DNA of 64,000 nucleotides from Astrocystis sublimbata (GCA_022453515.1 JAJNNY010000010.1:868001-932000); one strand, 5' to 3'; shown: positions 45,533 to 57,522, counted from the stretch's first letter. Numbers and translations are program-made. Notes: generated by a model not told the origin, from the sequence alone.

Positions 45533-46337
45533 GGTGGACTGAGCTGAGTGGATAGTGATGATGATGGCGACGATGGAGGCTTTGGATAAGGCTTGAGTGT
45601 CTGAACTTGGAAAGTGCGTCTTTTCGTCGGGGTCGATTGACGCCAGCAAGACCATTGCTTCTCCTCATCTCATCTCAAGCACGGGACTACCTACTGGCCA
45701 AGCGCTCTTCAGGGCAATGTGATTCCCAGGTCGTTCGTTGGTTTGCCATGCGACTTGAAGCATACCGGCACATTTGGTCTAGCAATCTCGAAGGGCCGCA
45801 GCAGTACTCAATATTCATCTTAATATTAATATTAATGTTAATATTGATATTAATATTAATATTGATGTTGATGTTGATGTTGATGTTGATGATTACGATT
45901 TCCAATTCCATCTACCTAGGTCACCGGTGGGGGTGGTGGAAGTTCAGGACATACACGCAAGACTCCGGTTTGGTTTACGGGAATTCTATTTTACACAGTC
46001 GTGATTGACTAGAGGACCGGCGATATGGATAGACAAATACTGGCACATGCTGGGTCAACAGAACACCATTCTTGTTTGCGGCGACGATTACCTAATACCT
46101 CTGTTGTGATGTGTCCCTCTGCAATGACCTTCCCATCTGGGGACACCAATCGCGCTTGCTTGCCTACTTATGTATGCCACAATACAGTATGCGATCAATT
46201 CTATTCCAGGCACCTGCTACTGCTAAAATGCTTCTAATCTCATCTCGTGCCAAGGTCATTCATTCACCTATTCGCCGACCAAAAAGTTCACCGAATTAAA
46301 AAAGGGAAAAACTCTCTAATCGCCACCACTTCCCTCC
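45533..46337. other. Intergenic with ATT/GTT-type microsatellite
   Basis: No gene is supported. A TTAATA/TTGATG trinucleotide-type tract of about 75 bp lies at 45819-45893, and TACCTAGG at about 45911. The interval separates converging 3' ends of the phosphoribosyltransferase and F-box genes. Confidence 0.6.
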
Positions 46338-48242
46338 TTACTCCCCCACCCCATAACTCTTAACCCGACTAAAGAAGAACGGCTTATCGTTCTTGAGCGT
46401 GAACTGCGCCCAATCGTCCGTGAGGCGATTATAGCTCCAGAAGCCGCGCCAGCCCAGCTTGTTATTCCTGGCCCCTCTTGAGCGTCCCGCGTTCTGGAGG
46501 ACCAGGTCCATCTTGTAGATGTATTTCGCGCCTACCACGCCTTCGGTTTCGATGTAGAGGTCACTTTCTTGGGCTTCTGGCGTGGTGGTGGAAGATGATG
46601 ATGATGTCGTTGGGTTGCTGGAAGAAAGGCGCCATCGACCTTTCAGCACTGAGGCCATTACGGGCTGCGGGAGGTGCGATGCATGTTGGCCATGATGATG
46701 GCCATGTCCATGTGCCCCCGCCCCAACACTTCTCTGACTCTGACTCGGCACGTTCTCCCTCGTGAGAAACTGCACCACATGCGCCGGCTCGTCGGTCGTT
46801 AATAGACTCAGCGCCGTGCCGTCTCTGAAAAGACGTAGATACCGATAATACGTCACGATGTGCACAGGAGTGTTCCACGTCAGATGCTGGCCTGAGTTCA
46901 TTCCCGGCCGGATGTAGTTTACCGTAGAGATGTAGCATCCGTTGAAGCGCACGCGCGGCCGCCGGCGGAACATGGCCTTCCAGGTCGCGTACCCGGAGGG
47001 CGTGATGTTTCTGTGCAGGGCGAGGGTCGTGGCTTTCGCGGCTGCGGAGCGGCGGTGGGCGAGGTCTTCGAGGGTGTGTATCTCCTCCACCTCCACACCC
47101 ATGCCCTCTGCCTCATCCATTTCTCCTCTTGACCCCTCTGCCTCTCCCTCTCGCGTCTCTGTCCCCTCTTCAGGCGCATCAACATCAACATCCGCCGCCT
47201 CAGCCAACGCCTCCGGCAAACTCAGCGCCTCCCAGGTAATTGTCGTCTGGAAATGGCGATGCATGGCCCCGAACCCGAACTCAGAGCCCAGACACACGCG
47301 TCTCCAGATGCCGTCCTCGGTCGCCACGAGGTAGGCCAGACGCTTGCACACCTGCGACAGCCGCACGAAGTCGCCGACGTCGAAGACGGCCACGTCGCGC
47401 AGGATATGCAGCAGGATCTCGTCGGGCAGCTCTGCGAAGGGGCAAGGTGGTGCTTCGACACCTTCGACGGGCGGCGGCAAGCCCTCGATGGCGAGGGAGG
47501 CGAAGGAGGCTAGGAGCTCTGGGTAGGAGAGCGGGATGGGCGGTGCTCCTGCTTCCTCACCTCCACCCCCACCTCCACCCCCACCACCGCCCTCTCTACG
47601 CTCATTACCCACCCCTCCCTCCAGCCTCTGCTTCTGCTTCAGGTCCTGAGCTGCTGCTCCTGGCTTCGCCCAGCGCCCAGCAAAGTGCTTATCGCGGTAC
47701 TTGACATCGACAGCATCGTCCATGCGGAAGGCCTTGCGGTAAAGCTGTAAACTATCGCCCAGCTTACCCGTGGTCTCTCTTTCAACGGCATGTTCGTAGA
47801 AGTCGAGGGCCGTCTTGGGCTCTGCTGCTATTGCATCTTTGCCGTCGGCCACTGTGCGGCCTTTCTGCGCGTGGGACGACGAGGCGTCGCCTTCGAAAAC
47901 GGGGGTCGGGACGTAGTCCTCGTCTTCGTCGTCTGAGGGGGTGGGTTTATGAGGGGTTGATGTTGAGGTTGTGGCTGGTGTTGGTGCTGGTGTTGGTCCC
48001 TTGGAGTGTGATAGGGGCTCATGTCTCCTAAGATTGGATGATGGGCCGGGGCGGTGGGCTGGTCTTGGCGCTGGTCCTGGAGCTGATGATGATGACGACG
48101 ATGCTGGTACAGCTTGTGTTGTGGTTGTGGTATTGGTATTGGTTGTAGCTGGTTTCTTTGTCCGGGATGAGACTTCTTCCCGCCATTGGCGTCTGAAGTT
48201 CTCCAGCTCGCTCTGGATTTGCTCTGGTGGTTGCTGTTCCAT
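46338..48242 (-). CDS. F-box protein, Hrt3/FBXO9-like SCF subunit
   Basis: A single exon of 634 residues from ATG 48242. The frame runs 28 codons further upstream, but MEQQPPEQIQSELENFRRQW is the natural start for this family. It would recruit substrates to an SCF ubiquitin ligase. After a Ser/Pro/Thr-rich linker comes a short TPR-like helix pair (TALDFYEHAVERETTGKLGD, near 142-185). Next is a poly-Gly run, then the F-box FAELPDEILLHILRDVAVFD with CKRLAYLVATEDGIWRRVCL. The C-terminal half shows the Hrt3-type conserved blocks NYIRPGMNSGQHLTWNTPVH, YYRYLRLFRDGTALSLLTTD, KGRWRLS and WSYNRLTDDWAQFTLKNDKP. Low-complexity inserts make it longer than the yeast protein. Confidence 0.88.
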   Translation of the reverse strand: MEQQPPEQIQSELENFRRQWREEVSSRTKKPATTNTNTTTTTQAVPASSSSSSAPGPAPRPAHRPGPSSNLRRHEPLSHSKGPTPAPTPATTSTSTPHKPTPSDDEDEDYVPTPVFEGDASSSHAQKGRTVADGKDAIAAEPKTALDFYEHAVERETTGKLGDSLQLYRKAFRMDDAVDVKYRDKHFAGRWAKPGAAAQDLKQKQRLEGGVGNERREGGGGGGGGGGGEEAGAPPIPLSYPELLASFASLAIEGLPPPVEGVEAPPCPFAELPDEILLHILRDVAVFDVGDFVRLSQVCKRLAYLVATEDGIWRRVCLGSEFGFGAMHRHFQTTITWEALSLPEALAEAADVDVDAPEEGTETREGEAEGSRGEMDEAEGMGVEVEEIHTLEDLAHRRSAAAKATTLALHRNITPSGYATWKAMFRRRPRVRFNGCYISTVNYIRPGMNSGQHLTWNTPVHIVTYYRYLRLFRDGTALSLLTTDEPAHVVQFLTRENVPSQSQRSVGAGAHGHGHHHGQHASHLPQPVMASVLKGRWRLSSSNPTTSSSSSTTTPEAQESDLYIETEGVVGAKYIYKMDLVLQNAGRSRGARNNKLGWRGFWSYNRLTDDWAQFTLKNDKPFFFSRVKSYGVGE

Positions 48243-49134
48243 GATGGTAATCGCTTGCTGGTGATGAGTGGGTATGAGTAGAAGATAAGGTCCAAAGTAG
48301 GCGTCAATGCAAGCAGAGAGTGACAAAAGTCACAGTATCAGATCAGTCTTGTGTTTCTGGCCTCAATTGGATTTCAAATGCCAATGACAATGTTTATGTT
48401 TATGTTGATATTGATGCGGTTGGACATGAGAGTTAAGTAAGTCAGAAGCCGATGGTGATGCGAAGTACAGGGCATGCAAGTATGCGTATCATGTAAGAGA
48501 GTACCGCAACGTCATTGGTTCCTGCTTATGTCCGACCACTAAGTATCGCATTCTAATATGGGGCTTAACTCTCTTGGGACAAGACGCTGTCAGATACAGC
48601 ATTGAGAATCGGTAAAGAGTCATTCATTGAGACGTTCATTTCTTGGCGCGCTAGCTGTTCCCTCCACCAAGTAGGCTTGGCGTGAGGACGGTTTGCCAGG
48701 TGCTCGTGACTGAAACGGTCCGGTGTGCGTTTGTGCATTATCTTATGCAGAGAGAACCGATCCAACTTAGAACCTTGAAACTTCCAGATAGTCTAAGTTT
48801 TATCTACAGAGATGAGGTTGATAGCTAGAGGGCTGAGAAGGCCCAGTCTGCGCCGGTAGCGGGCCAGCAACAGGCGGAGGACTTAGGATGCCCAACTAGA
48901 AATGTTAGTTCAAAAACGGTAAAGGCGCCATTATACGCCGGAAACCCCCACCGTTTTTCTCATGCCGTCCACGCCTCAGCACGATAACAGTATTGGGTAC
49001 ATGTCAGGACCAGGGCGGAATCGCCCTATTACAGGCCACTGTGTATGTCACCTGTTCGTAGATTCTTATTTCCGTTCATCAATTGATTGCATTGAACACA
49101 CCCAAAAAGGTGGATATAGAAGAGGAAAATCTAT
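48243..49134. other. Intergenic, no supported gene
   Basis: Contains the promoter of the F-box gene and the 3' flank of the ankyrin protein gene. No RNA gene or repeat is recognised. Confidence 0.5.
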
Positions 49135-51978
49135 CTAGTTGGTGACCCGGCCATGGCCACGATCGCTAACTTGACCTACCCCTATCTCTCTCTCGCTGTT
49201 TGGCGAGACGGTTATACCTCGTAGTTCAATATTTCGACCCCTTTCAGCCCGCATTGTGTGTCCGTAAATCCCGACTATCGCATTCCACACAAGGTTCCAG
49301 AAGTATCTTATCACCTCGGTACCTAGAGCCCGTTTTGTGGAATTCCAATACTCTGTAGTCTTGCGCCAAACTTTCTTTGCCTTCTCGTTCGGAAGGATCT
49401 GATGTACCACTGTCTCGTCTATAAACCACATGCAGAGCAGGATGGAGGAGAATGTGACGACTAGCGTGACTATCTCGGCCACGGCTTTGAAGTTTGGTAC
49501 GTTAGCTGAAATAAGCATTTGGAGAGGAGGCAAATTTGGAGAGAGCAGATGGATAGCTCACCAAACCATGTGCCGACATATCTCGACGTGTAAGCAGGTG
49601 TCGTCGTTTGCTGCCCGGCGTCTGCATCTCCGACAGGTCCATTGATTCCCACTTGGTTGCTCAGGAGAGTGTCGAGAGGTAGGGCGAACAAAGCCGTCGT
49701 AAATGCCAGCGGCGCGAATATGATGGTTGTCACCGTGAAGCCAATCACGGCTGCGCTTACAATCAGCCCAGCGCGTGCGTCTCGGATGCTGGCGTACGTC
49801 CGAAGGAGATTAAGCTGGTCCTGGATCCTCTTCTCGACCCTTTCCGCGTCGCCGTCGATTTTCGATATCCGGTTCAGATATCCATCGATTTTCACTAAGG
49901 AATACTTCACCGTCTTCCAGGCCCACTCATCCTCTCGCTCGTCCCATGAATCCTCTGTCGTCGAGCTTCGGTCGTCCACTTGAGTCTTTTGCCCTCCAGG
50001 TAGAAACGAGAGGTCCTCGGGGTTCAATTGCTCGAAATCGTTGATGTATCGGGTCAGAATATCGAGCTGTTGGCCAAGTATCACCCGAATCATGCTTAAT
50101 TGTTCCCGAACGTTAGCAATCCTGGTTATGTATTCGTGGTCCTTTTCCATCGAGGGTCGCGACGCTTTTGTTCCCTCTGTGTAGGTCTGAACATCTTCGA
50201 GAATTTTAACTACGCTCCCTTCGAAAATATCAAGAGCCGATGGAAACCCAGTTTGATGTTGTTTTAGGCCGAATCTCGAAACATGCCGGCTCATTAGGCG
50301 TCCGGTAAGGACGCCGGCTGAAGATCTGCTATCTAACCGGGTGATATCGGGTTCATACAAAGCCTCCCAACCGGCGCCTGTAAGTTTAGTTGGATAAGCT
50401 GAAATAATATGGTCGCCAGCTCTCCAGATCCAAAGCTGTGGTGTCGTCAAAATGAAAGAACCTTTGTCCTCTTTGGTCTTTCCTGTCGAATTGTACTCCT
50501 TGGAAACTACTTGGTCGTTGTTTCGCTTTTCGTGCACCATGTTAGAGAGACTTGGGTAGTAAGTTTCGTCAAGTGTACGTTCATGATGGATATGATGCTC
50601 GGAATAACCGTCTGCCACCCTCTTCTGAAGTTCCATTGTCTTTTTTCGCATTTCTTGCTGCCATTCCTTCTCCCGAAGATGGAGACAGGGAAACTATAAT
50701 AACTAATTAGCACAATACACTTGGTCTACTATCTAGTACGCAACGTACTACGATAGTAACTATTGGTCCCATATGCATCTCTCTATGGCCATTAAAGTTT
50801 GACTCGTAGGAATGTTCTGGATGACCTAGTCGATGCCGGTAAGAAGATCCCCAGTCAAATTGTTCTTTTAAAACTTCCTCAATCTCACTGCTCTGTCGTT
50901 GGTTATATCGCCATAGCTTTCTAAGAGCAGCCTTGAAGATATTAGGCCCGGCATCTTAAATCAAATCAGCAAAAACATACATAGACTAGAATGCCCTGTA
51001 AATAGTTAGAAGATATAACTCTAAAAACTTATCAATCTGACGTACATTTGTCCAGTACAAGTGAATCCAGAATGGGAGACAAGGATCCTCTCCTTGATCT
51101 TGGCCAGTGACTAGATCGGATTGTAACTGGGTTAGTTGTTGTCCTGTTTGAACGGATTCTTTGAATTCAGCATCTATCCCATGTGGGTTTTTTGACTCGT
51201 CCATTAGTTTCCTGAGTGCAAACAACAGCCTGCACGTGTTGGCTGAATTTGATTTGTTTAAATATTGAACGGCCACCTGCCCCTTTGTGTCTTGGATGTT
51301 GATGTCAGCATTGAATGCGAGAAGATATTCCACAACATCTTCGCAAGCAAAAATGACGGCATAATGCAAGGGAGTCCGGCCCAGGTCATCTTTGAGGTTG
51401 AGATGTTTAATCTCGTATCGTTCTTCTGTCTCAGACACGACGTTCCTAGACACAATGTAGGCGAAAACTTCCCTGTGCCGACAATAAAAGATGGCAGATC
51501 TTCCTAGTTGGTCTTTGCTAGAAAGATCCGCTCGTCTCTCCTCAACCAGGTACTTCACAACATCTGGTTCGGAACAATGCACAGCCCACCGGGCAAGCCG
51601 ATCAATGTCAACGCTCAACTTCGATTCAGTGAATTCATCGACCCATGATTCCATAGATTCTGGAGACATGTTCTCATGACTGAGTGTGCAAATATTGCTT
51701 TCGTAGCCCGGTAGCCGGCGTACTGTGGCAAATATTAGATTTCATTCAAGCCCTTTCCCAGGTATAAACTGACCGATCTCGTTTTCTTCGTTCTCTGCTT
51801 GCTGATCCTTAACCTGGTCTAGGCTGTTGCTAACCGTTGGTGGCATTCGTCGCAGATCGAGGTTCGTTTCAGCTTCAATTAGGCGACCAAATTGCGGATG
51901 ATAATGTGGTTCCAACGGGTCAATGCCTGACTCATAATGTGGGAAAGAAACAAATCTCATGGTTGGAGATTGCGACAT
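49135..51978 (-). CDS. Ankyrin-repeat protein with C-terminal CorA-like membrane segments
   Basis: Model exons 51978-51774, 51722-51042, 50954-50761, 50693-49562 and 49505-49135 keep one frame and give about 860 residues. Introns are 51-87 nt. The N-terminal half has ankyrin-type repeats: ARWAVHCSEPDVVKYLVEER, DDLGRTPLHYAVIFACEDVV and FNADINIQDTKGQVAVQYL. The centre carries RTLDETYYPSL and LTTPQLWIWRAGDHIISAYP, a block typical of a large fungal family whose C-terminus resembles CorA-type magnesium transporters. A coiled region is followed by two hydrophobic stretches (GLIVSAAVIGFTVTTIIFAP with LAFTTALFAL; EIVTLVVTFSSILLCMWFI), and a basic tail ends the chain. The canonical CorA GMN signature is not seen, so ion transport is doubtful. 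The third intron's donor (GTTACT) is weak. Confidence 0.75.
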
Positions 51979-53532
51979 TCAGATCCCCCCACTGCGATGT
52001 GATTATGCGTAACAAGTTCTTGAATTGTTGAGGCACCGAGACGTATATAGCCTTGGTCGTGTTGTTTCCCTTGTGGAGAGAGAGGAAAGAGGGAGATTGT
52101 CGGATTTTGCTTCTGGGGTAAGAGAGATTTACCGAATCTTAGCCACCGCTCTGGCATATCCTATGTAGCCGTCCTAGTTTGTGCGAGCTGAGCATGCTTC
52201 AAGGTTGGTCATCTATTATTATCCAATAAGCCTTCGTGGATAGTGACACTCGAAATGTGGCATTTGCATATTCTTGATGGCGTGAACACCGCCCCAGTAA
52301 TGAAGACGTATGCGCCCATCAAACATCGTCAATCATGCGCACGGCAAGTCTTTGGACAAATACTTGATACCACAAAGACATATAAGCCGATAAATAACAT
52401 TAAAGGCGCGCGTAGCAGTTGGTTTCTCAAGTCGTCGGGCGAAATGATAGAGTCACCTCCTGGTATACCTACCAGGTACCTAGGGGGCTAGGTAGGTAGG
52501 TAGGTACTTTTTCAGACAGTATCCAAATTTCGATGTGGTTACAGATACTATAACCACACTATAACCACCCCAAAATTATTACTAACATGGTCTCAAAACA
52601 CCACCCGGGGCGCTATGGTAGGTAGTACTTATTTAACAATTGTTCAAGAGTGAGTGACGCTGGAGATGCCTGACGTAGGGGCGAGGGGTACGTGCAGGTG
52701 TCGGTCTCGGTCGGAGCGGTGTTCGGAGCCACCTAGGTACTTAGGTATTACTTACATGACAGGACCAGTAAAAAAATGGTGACGCTGATCAAGGTTTCCT
52801 CCGATATTGTGTTGTGTGTAATTGCGATTGAAGCTCATCGATGTTTATCAGTAATGATTGCTAGATAGGTTCGTTGATGCAAAACACAGCATATTCTGAA
52901 TTGTTTTTTTTAAACTTATCTAAGAATGGCGCACCTTCAAGGTTGTTGTTGATGTTGTGTTGATTTGGGAGCTATCCAACTTTATTACGGATGGTGGCGG
53001 ATAGAGGTAAAAAGTCACCTTTCCTAGGCAGGTATTGCAGAGGACCCTGCTGTCATTAATCGCCGCCGGAGTTACGGTCAATAGTCAATACTTCCAAGTT
53101 CTACACCATTCTGCTTGGTGCAGGTTGCGGTTTGTGACGGCACTAGAGGGCACTATTCTCACCGATCTGCCCGCCAGCTTGCCTCCACGCACGCATAAGG
53201 TTAATGCAGCTTTAGATTCATCATCTATGGAATCGTGTTGGTTGAAGTCCGTCGCTATCCCTCACACCCATCCATACCTACCTAGGTACCGCCCTCTCGT
53301 ATTTTCTCCCCTCCATTTCCGACACATCGTCACCACTTCTGTCCCGACTCACCACCATCTCCTCGCAGCACAGCCAGCGACCACTTACTTATTCTCACAT
53401 CCACGGATCACAATCTACCCGCGACAACGCCTGCGTTGAGCCAATTTCCTGACGGGTGGCCCCGGAGTCCCGGAGTCTGCCCACACAGAACAGCTACGTA
53501 ATCCATATCGATTGATGTGTCCAAACACCACA
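51979..53532. other. Intergenic, no supported gene
   Basis: About 1.5 kb without a convincing frame. A dense TACCTACCAGGTACCTAGGG...GGTAGGTAGGTAGGTAC cluster lies at about 52466-52506, and further copies near 52733 and 53276. The last part is the pyrimidine-rich leader of the carrier gene. Confidence 0.5.
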
Positions 53533-55049
53533 ATGTCGACCAACAACGCCCCCATACATCCCCAGAACCACGACCGGTTACATGACTCCGAGGACGCCTT
53601 CGCCGGTGCCACCATGGTCGCTTCCTCCAACGACCACGCCAACACCGACGGCATGGACATCACCGCCGTCCAGAAGATGACGTCTGCTATCACCGGCAGT
53701 CTTCTGACCTCTCTTCTCGGTATGTGACTCTGTTAGGCTGCTATCTCCACGGCTTTCATGACCTGTCCATCCTGTCGAACACGCCGAAGCGGTGTACTAA
53801 CCAAAAATCAAAACCCACAGTCACTCCCCTCGACGTCGTCCGCGTTCGATTACAATCGCAAGGGTCCACACCGCAACCCACCGCCGCCACCAATACCTCC
53901 GCGCCCTCTACCAACAACACATCCCTCGACTACCGCCGCCTCGCCGTCTCCTCGCCCAACGGTTTCCGCCCCTCGAATCTCGGCATTACCTCCTGCTGCC
54001 GCGAAGTATTCTTCATGAACAACAATATGGACGTCTGCGTCGCCGGCCCCAAGCTCGAAGGCCTGACCTCCGGCACCGGCGTCGGCGTCGGCGTCGGCGG
54101 TGAGTGCGCCATCGAAGAGGCACGACAGCGCAATTTCACATCGACCTTTGACGGGATGCGCAAGATTGCGCGGAACGAGGGTTTCACAACACTATGGCGT
54201 GGCTTATCACCGACTCTACTCATGGCCATCCCCGCCAACATCATCTACTTCACCGGCTACGACTGGCTGCGTTTCAACAAGAAGAGCCCCATATCCCGCT
54301 TCGCGCGGGACGACTACAAGGCCGTCGTCGCGGGTTCCACGGCCCGGATATTAGCCGTCGCAGCCGTCAGCCCCGTCGAGCTGTTCAAGACGCGCCTGCA
54401 GGCCTCATCGGGGTCCACAGCTACGAGCCACCTCAAGGACACGCTGCAGGGGATCCGCGAGATGGTGGCTGAGAATGGATACAGGGCCCTCTGGCGCGGC
54501 ATCACCATGCATTTGTGGCGCGACGTGCCGTTTTCGGGCTTATACTGGCTCGGATACGAGACGATTCGGAACCGATTGACCGACATGCGTGAGGAGCGCC
54601 GCGGACGCTCGATATCTCGGGACCCTGGTTCTCGATCACGCGAGAGGCAAAGGTCGCAGAGCGAGGAGAACCACACAGCCGTCCTGGTCGATAGTTTCGC
54701 TGCTGGCGCACTGTCAGGTGCTGCGGCCTCTATGATCACCATGCCCTTCGACGTCGGCAAGACGCGGACGCAGGTATACCGAGACTCGGCCCGGAAGGCT
54801 GCCACGGCTTCGGGACAGGCCGCAGCGGCGCCTGAAGAGGGAAACATGGCGAGGCTCCTGTGGCATATCTTCAGAACTGAGGGCGTACGGGGTCTGTGGA
54901 CGGGGTGGATCCCAAGAACGCTGAAGGTCGCGCCGGCGTGTGCGATTATGATCAGTAGCTACGAGGTCGGGAAGAAGGTGTTTAGGAGCATCAATGAGAG
55001 GAAGGAGATGAGAGTGTTGGAGGGGAGTGGTGTTGAGGCGGGGTCGTGA
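53533..55049 (+). CDS. mtm1: Mitochondrial carrier Mtm1 / SLC25A39-40 type
   Basis: Exons 53533-53719 and 53821-55049, joined across a 101-nt GT-AG intron, give 471 residues. It is an SLC25 carrier of the inner mitochondrial membrane. Orthologs have been linked to manganese/SOD2 activation in yeast and to glutathione import in animals. All three signature motifs are present: VTPLDVVRVRLQ, VSPVELFKTRLQ and MPFDVGKTRTQ. So are the downstream WRGLSPTLLMAIPANIIYF, LWRDVPFSGLYW and LWTGWIPRTLKVAPACAIMI. The long matrix loop after helix 1 contains SCCREVFFMNNNMDVC and a later GGEC. These four cysteines match the loop that binds an iron-sulfur cluster in the human protein. The start at 53533 is favoured over an ATG six codons upstream by its better context (ACAATGTC). 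Confidence 0.92.
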
Positions 55050-55926
55050 GCAGACAAGCATCGAGATTCGAGGTCTACGATGAGTGGATCGAGCTACTCA
55101 GGCCTAGGAGCGGGAGCAGAAAGAGAACGGAAGGAAAGAAGCAAAGAGGAAGAGAGCGGAAGAGAGCGGAAGAGGAAGATGAGAAAGAAGAAGTAAGAGG
55201 GGGTTCGACATATACCCATCCCATTTTTCTCTCTCAACTCTGTCTGTATTTTGCATTCGGGCCGGCGTTGGCTTTGGCTTTGGGCGACGGTGTTCATCTG
55301 CTGCATCTTGCTGCATGATTGATTCATTTATCTTTTCTCCCCATCTTTTCTCCGCGACGACAACGACGACATTTTCGCAACGAACATCGGGGATTGATTG
55401 ATTGGTTGGTTGCATATACACCTGGACTGGACCGGAGGATCACGGGGAAAAAGACAACTGTGTACTTTTTAAAAACTGTATGTGTATGGGACTGACACTA
55501 ACTGATCGATTGTACGTTATCCGGAGAGAGAAAAAAAAGATTCTAGATGTTAAGTTTACACAAATAGAAAGGAAAGGGGGGGACCTTGTTTAAGGGCAAT
55601 ATAAATAAGCCGACGTTCACACTATGCTACCCACACTACATTGGCATTGGTATTAGCACGTTGCGAGGAAGACTGCTATATCCTTCCTCTAAAGTCATGT
55701 CTCCTGTCATGTTAATCGAACCCTCTCTTTTGTTAATAATTTTGGGTTCACGAGAGATAGGTGTACTGTACTACATAGGTACACATCTAGGTAGACACCT
55801 ACCTGGGTGCCTACGTTCCTCTCCTGTCACAATCAAGCCCCGAGCATCCCTTGTTAGACTTTGAACCTGATTATTTATTCCTTGGTCGCTCAACGAAATG
55901 GCAGCTTTATCCCAAACTCCGGAACG
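55050..55926. other. Intergenic, no supported gene
   Basis: A purine-rich AAGAGGAAGAG-type stretch occurs at about 55118-55200, and TACCTAGG/GGTAGACACC-type motifs at about 55775-55806. No gene is seen. Confidence 0.5.
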
Positions 55927-57522
55927 ATGCGTCGGCTCAGAAGCAATGGCAAGCGCCGACGACCGCGGCATGAAGAGGCAGACGATGCGATAGCGACGGC
56001 TCAAGCTCGGGATCAAAACTCGTTGCTCCCAGCCTCGAAAAGAGGAAGAACTCGACGCCAGCTTCTTTCCTCCGCTCCTGCTCGACACGAGACTCAAAGT
56101 TATAGGGATCTTGTTCGAACAGACACTGGAGAAGAAATTCATCCGGATTCAAGGGTCGTCAACTGGCTTCAAGACATCGTTCCTGGAAGCAGGGAGTCGG
56201 AGGGAGAAGAAGATCATGACAGTGCCGGTATCAGTAACGGTACCACATCGAAGAACCGCCGCGACAAGGTGCCCGACTCCCAGTCGCGGTCCATGCCGCC
56301 GCTACCGACACCACCATTGACGTCGAGCTCGAGCCGGCGCGGTCGTTTTGCAAAGGTAGAGAAACCCGTGGCTAAACGCCCAGCACGAGGCCGTGGTCAT
56401 GTCTCCGATACCAGGTCTATAGCAAGCTCAGGCGTCAGCACGAATAGTATTTCCCAGTCATCATCCCCGTCAGGGAGAAATCGCATAAGAGATCCCCGCT
56501 ACAACCACAACGTCCTACAACGCAGTATCGAAACCATCAATCCCTTGTTAACGCCCGAGCCAGCCTTCGTCACCGCGCACTTGGCGATGATAACGGCCCC
56601 GCACGCCGGACCAGGGCTGTCGGCCACGTTCATAAACGAGTTTAGGACTGCGCTTTATGGCATGAGGGGTGGAAGCCGCAGCGACGAAGCTGGTTTCAGC
56701 GAGCTTTTCGCGGCCATGTTGCCCTCCACCAGGGTGCGGCGTTCTGGTGACGTCGACGGTGAAGGTGAAGGTGGAGATGAAGATGGGGATCTGGCGTACC
56801 TTGGTCACGAGACAGGGTTAGCACATGATATCCTAACCCCTATTTCGAGATACATTGTGCCGCCGGAGGTTGTAGCCCCCAAGCCAGATTGGGTATACGG
56901 GTACAGCGATGAGGTAGGCGACGGCGCCTTCACCCAGTTGCAACTCGACACGCAGGACCAGCTCCGAGATATATACGGAAATCCTCTCGCAGTTGTTAAT
57001 ACCCATGGCTTGCGCTTCCCGTTCTTCGTGGTCGAGATGAAGGGGCGAGGCGATAAGCATTGGGTGGTCGCGAACCAGATTGCTGGGGGTTGCCTCGCTT
57101 GTTTGAGCTCGGTGAGGGCGATTAATGCGGCATTGAGAGAGAAAGTGAAGCAGGTGCAGAAGGCTGCTGCGTCATCGCCTGCAGCACCACCAGCAGAGAA
57201 AGAAAAAGGAGAAGAAGAAGAAGGAGGAGGAGGAGTAGAAGAAGAAGAAAAAGAAGACACAGCCACCTCCCTAGCCATCGACACAGTCGTCTACGGCCTC
57301 ACCGCGGACACCACAGCAGCATCTCTCTACGTCGCCTGGTATTCGCGCGATGCAGATAGCGAAAACGGAAAATGCAAGACGTTTTTCGTAGACGCGTTTT
57401 CGCTGCATCGCGCGGGTGAACTGCAGAAGCTATGGGCTTGCATACGCCAGATTCTGGATTGGGGGATGGGTGCTAGATTGAGGCGGATTCGTGGGGCGTT
57501 GGATTTTCTGGGGCTGGGGTGA
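55927..57522 (+). CDS. PD-(D/E)XK-like fungal protein (DUF7924 type)
   Basis: A single exon of 531 residues from ATG 55927. The frame is open for 22 codons upstream but lacks an ATG. The N-terminal 200 residues are basic and Ser-rich (MRRLRSNGKRRRPRHEE), a likely disordered or nuclear-targeting part. The C-terminal domain contains PEVVAPKPDWVYGYSDE, then FPFFVVEMKGRGDKHWVVAN, and WACIRQILDWGMG at the end. The D...ExK arrangement (PD-W, VVEMK) is the restriction-endonuclease-like fold signature seen in the fungal DUF7924 family. An E/G/K-rich low-complexity insert lies after AAASSPAAPPAEK. Biochemical role is unknown. A second protein of the same type lies 1.7 kb downstream. Confidence 0.75.
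   Translation: MRRLRSNGKRRRPRHEEADDAIATAQARDQNSLLPASKRGRTRRQLLSSAPARHETQSYRDLVRTDTGEEIHPDSRVVNWLQDIVPGSRESEGEEDHDSAGISNGTTSKNRRDKVPDSQSRSMPPLPTPPLTSSSSRRGRFAKVEKPVAKRPARGRGHVSDTRSIASSGVSTNSISQSSSPSGRNRIRDPRYNHNVLQRSIETINPLLTPEPAFVTAHLAMITAPHAGPGLSATFINEFRTALYGMRGGSRSDEAGFSELFAAMLPSTRVRRSGDVDGEGEGGDEDGDLAYLGHETGLAHDILTPISRYIVPPEVVAPKPDWVYGYSDEVGDGAFTQLQLDTQDQLRDIYGNPLAVVNTHGLRFPFFVVEMKGRGDKHWVVANQIAGGCLACLSSVRAINAALREKVKQVQKAAASSPAAPPAEKEKGEEEEGGGGVEEEEKEDTATSLAIDTVVYGLTADTTAASLYVAWYSRDADSENGKCKTFFVDAFSLHRAGELQKLWACIRQILDWGMGARLRRIRGALDFLGLG

Noticed and set aside
45819..45893. TTAATA/GTTGAT tract as a CRISPR-like or telomeric array
   Set aside because: It is a simple trinucleotide-type microsatellite with no spacers and no telomere unit.
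47222..48307. Several long frames overlapping the F-box gene
   Set aside because: They arise from the low-complexity Ser/Pro/Gly-coding DNA. The Hrt3-like frame alone has domain structure throughout.
49135..49533. Separate small membrane-protein gene
   Set aside because: It splices in frame to the upstream ankyrin protein across a clean 56-nt intron, so it is that gene's last exon.
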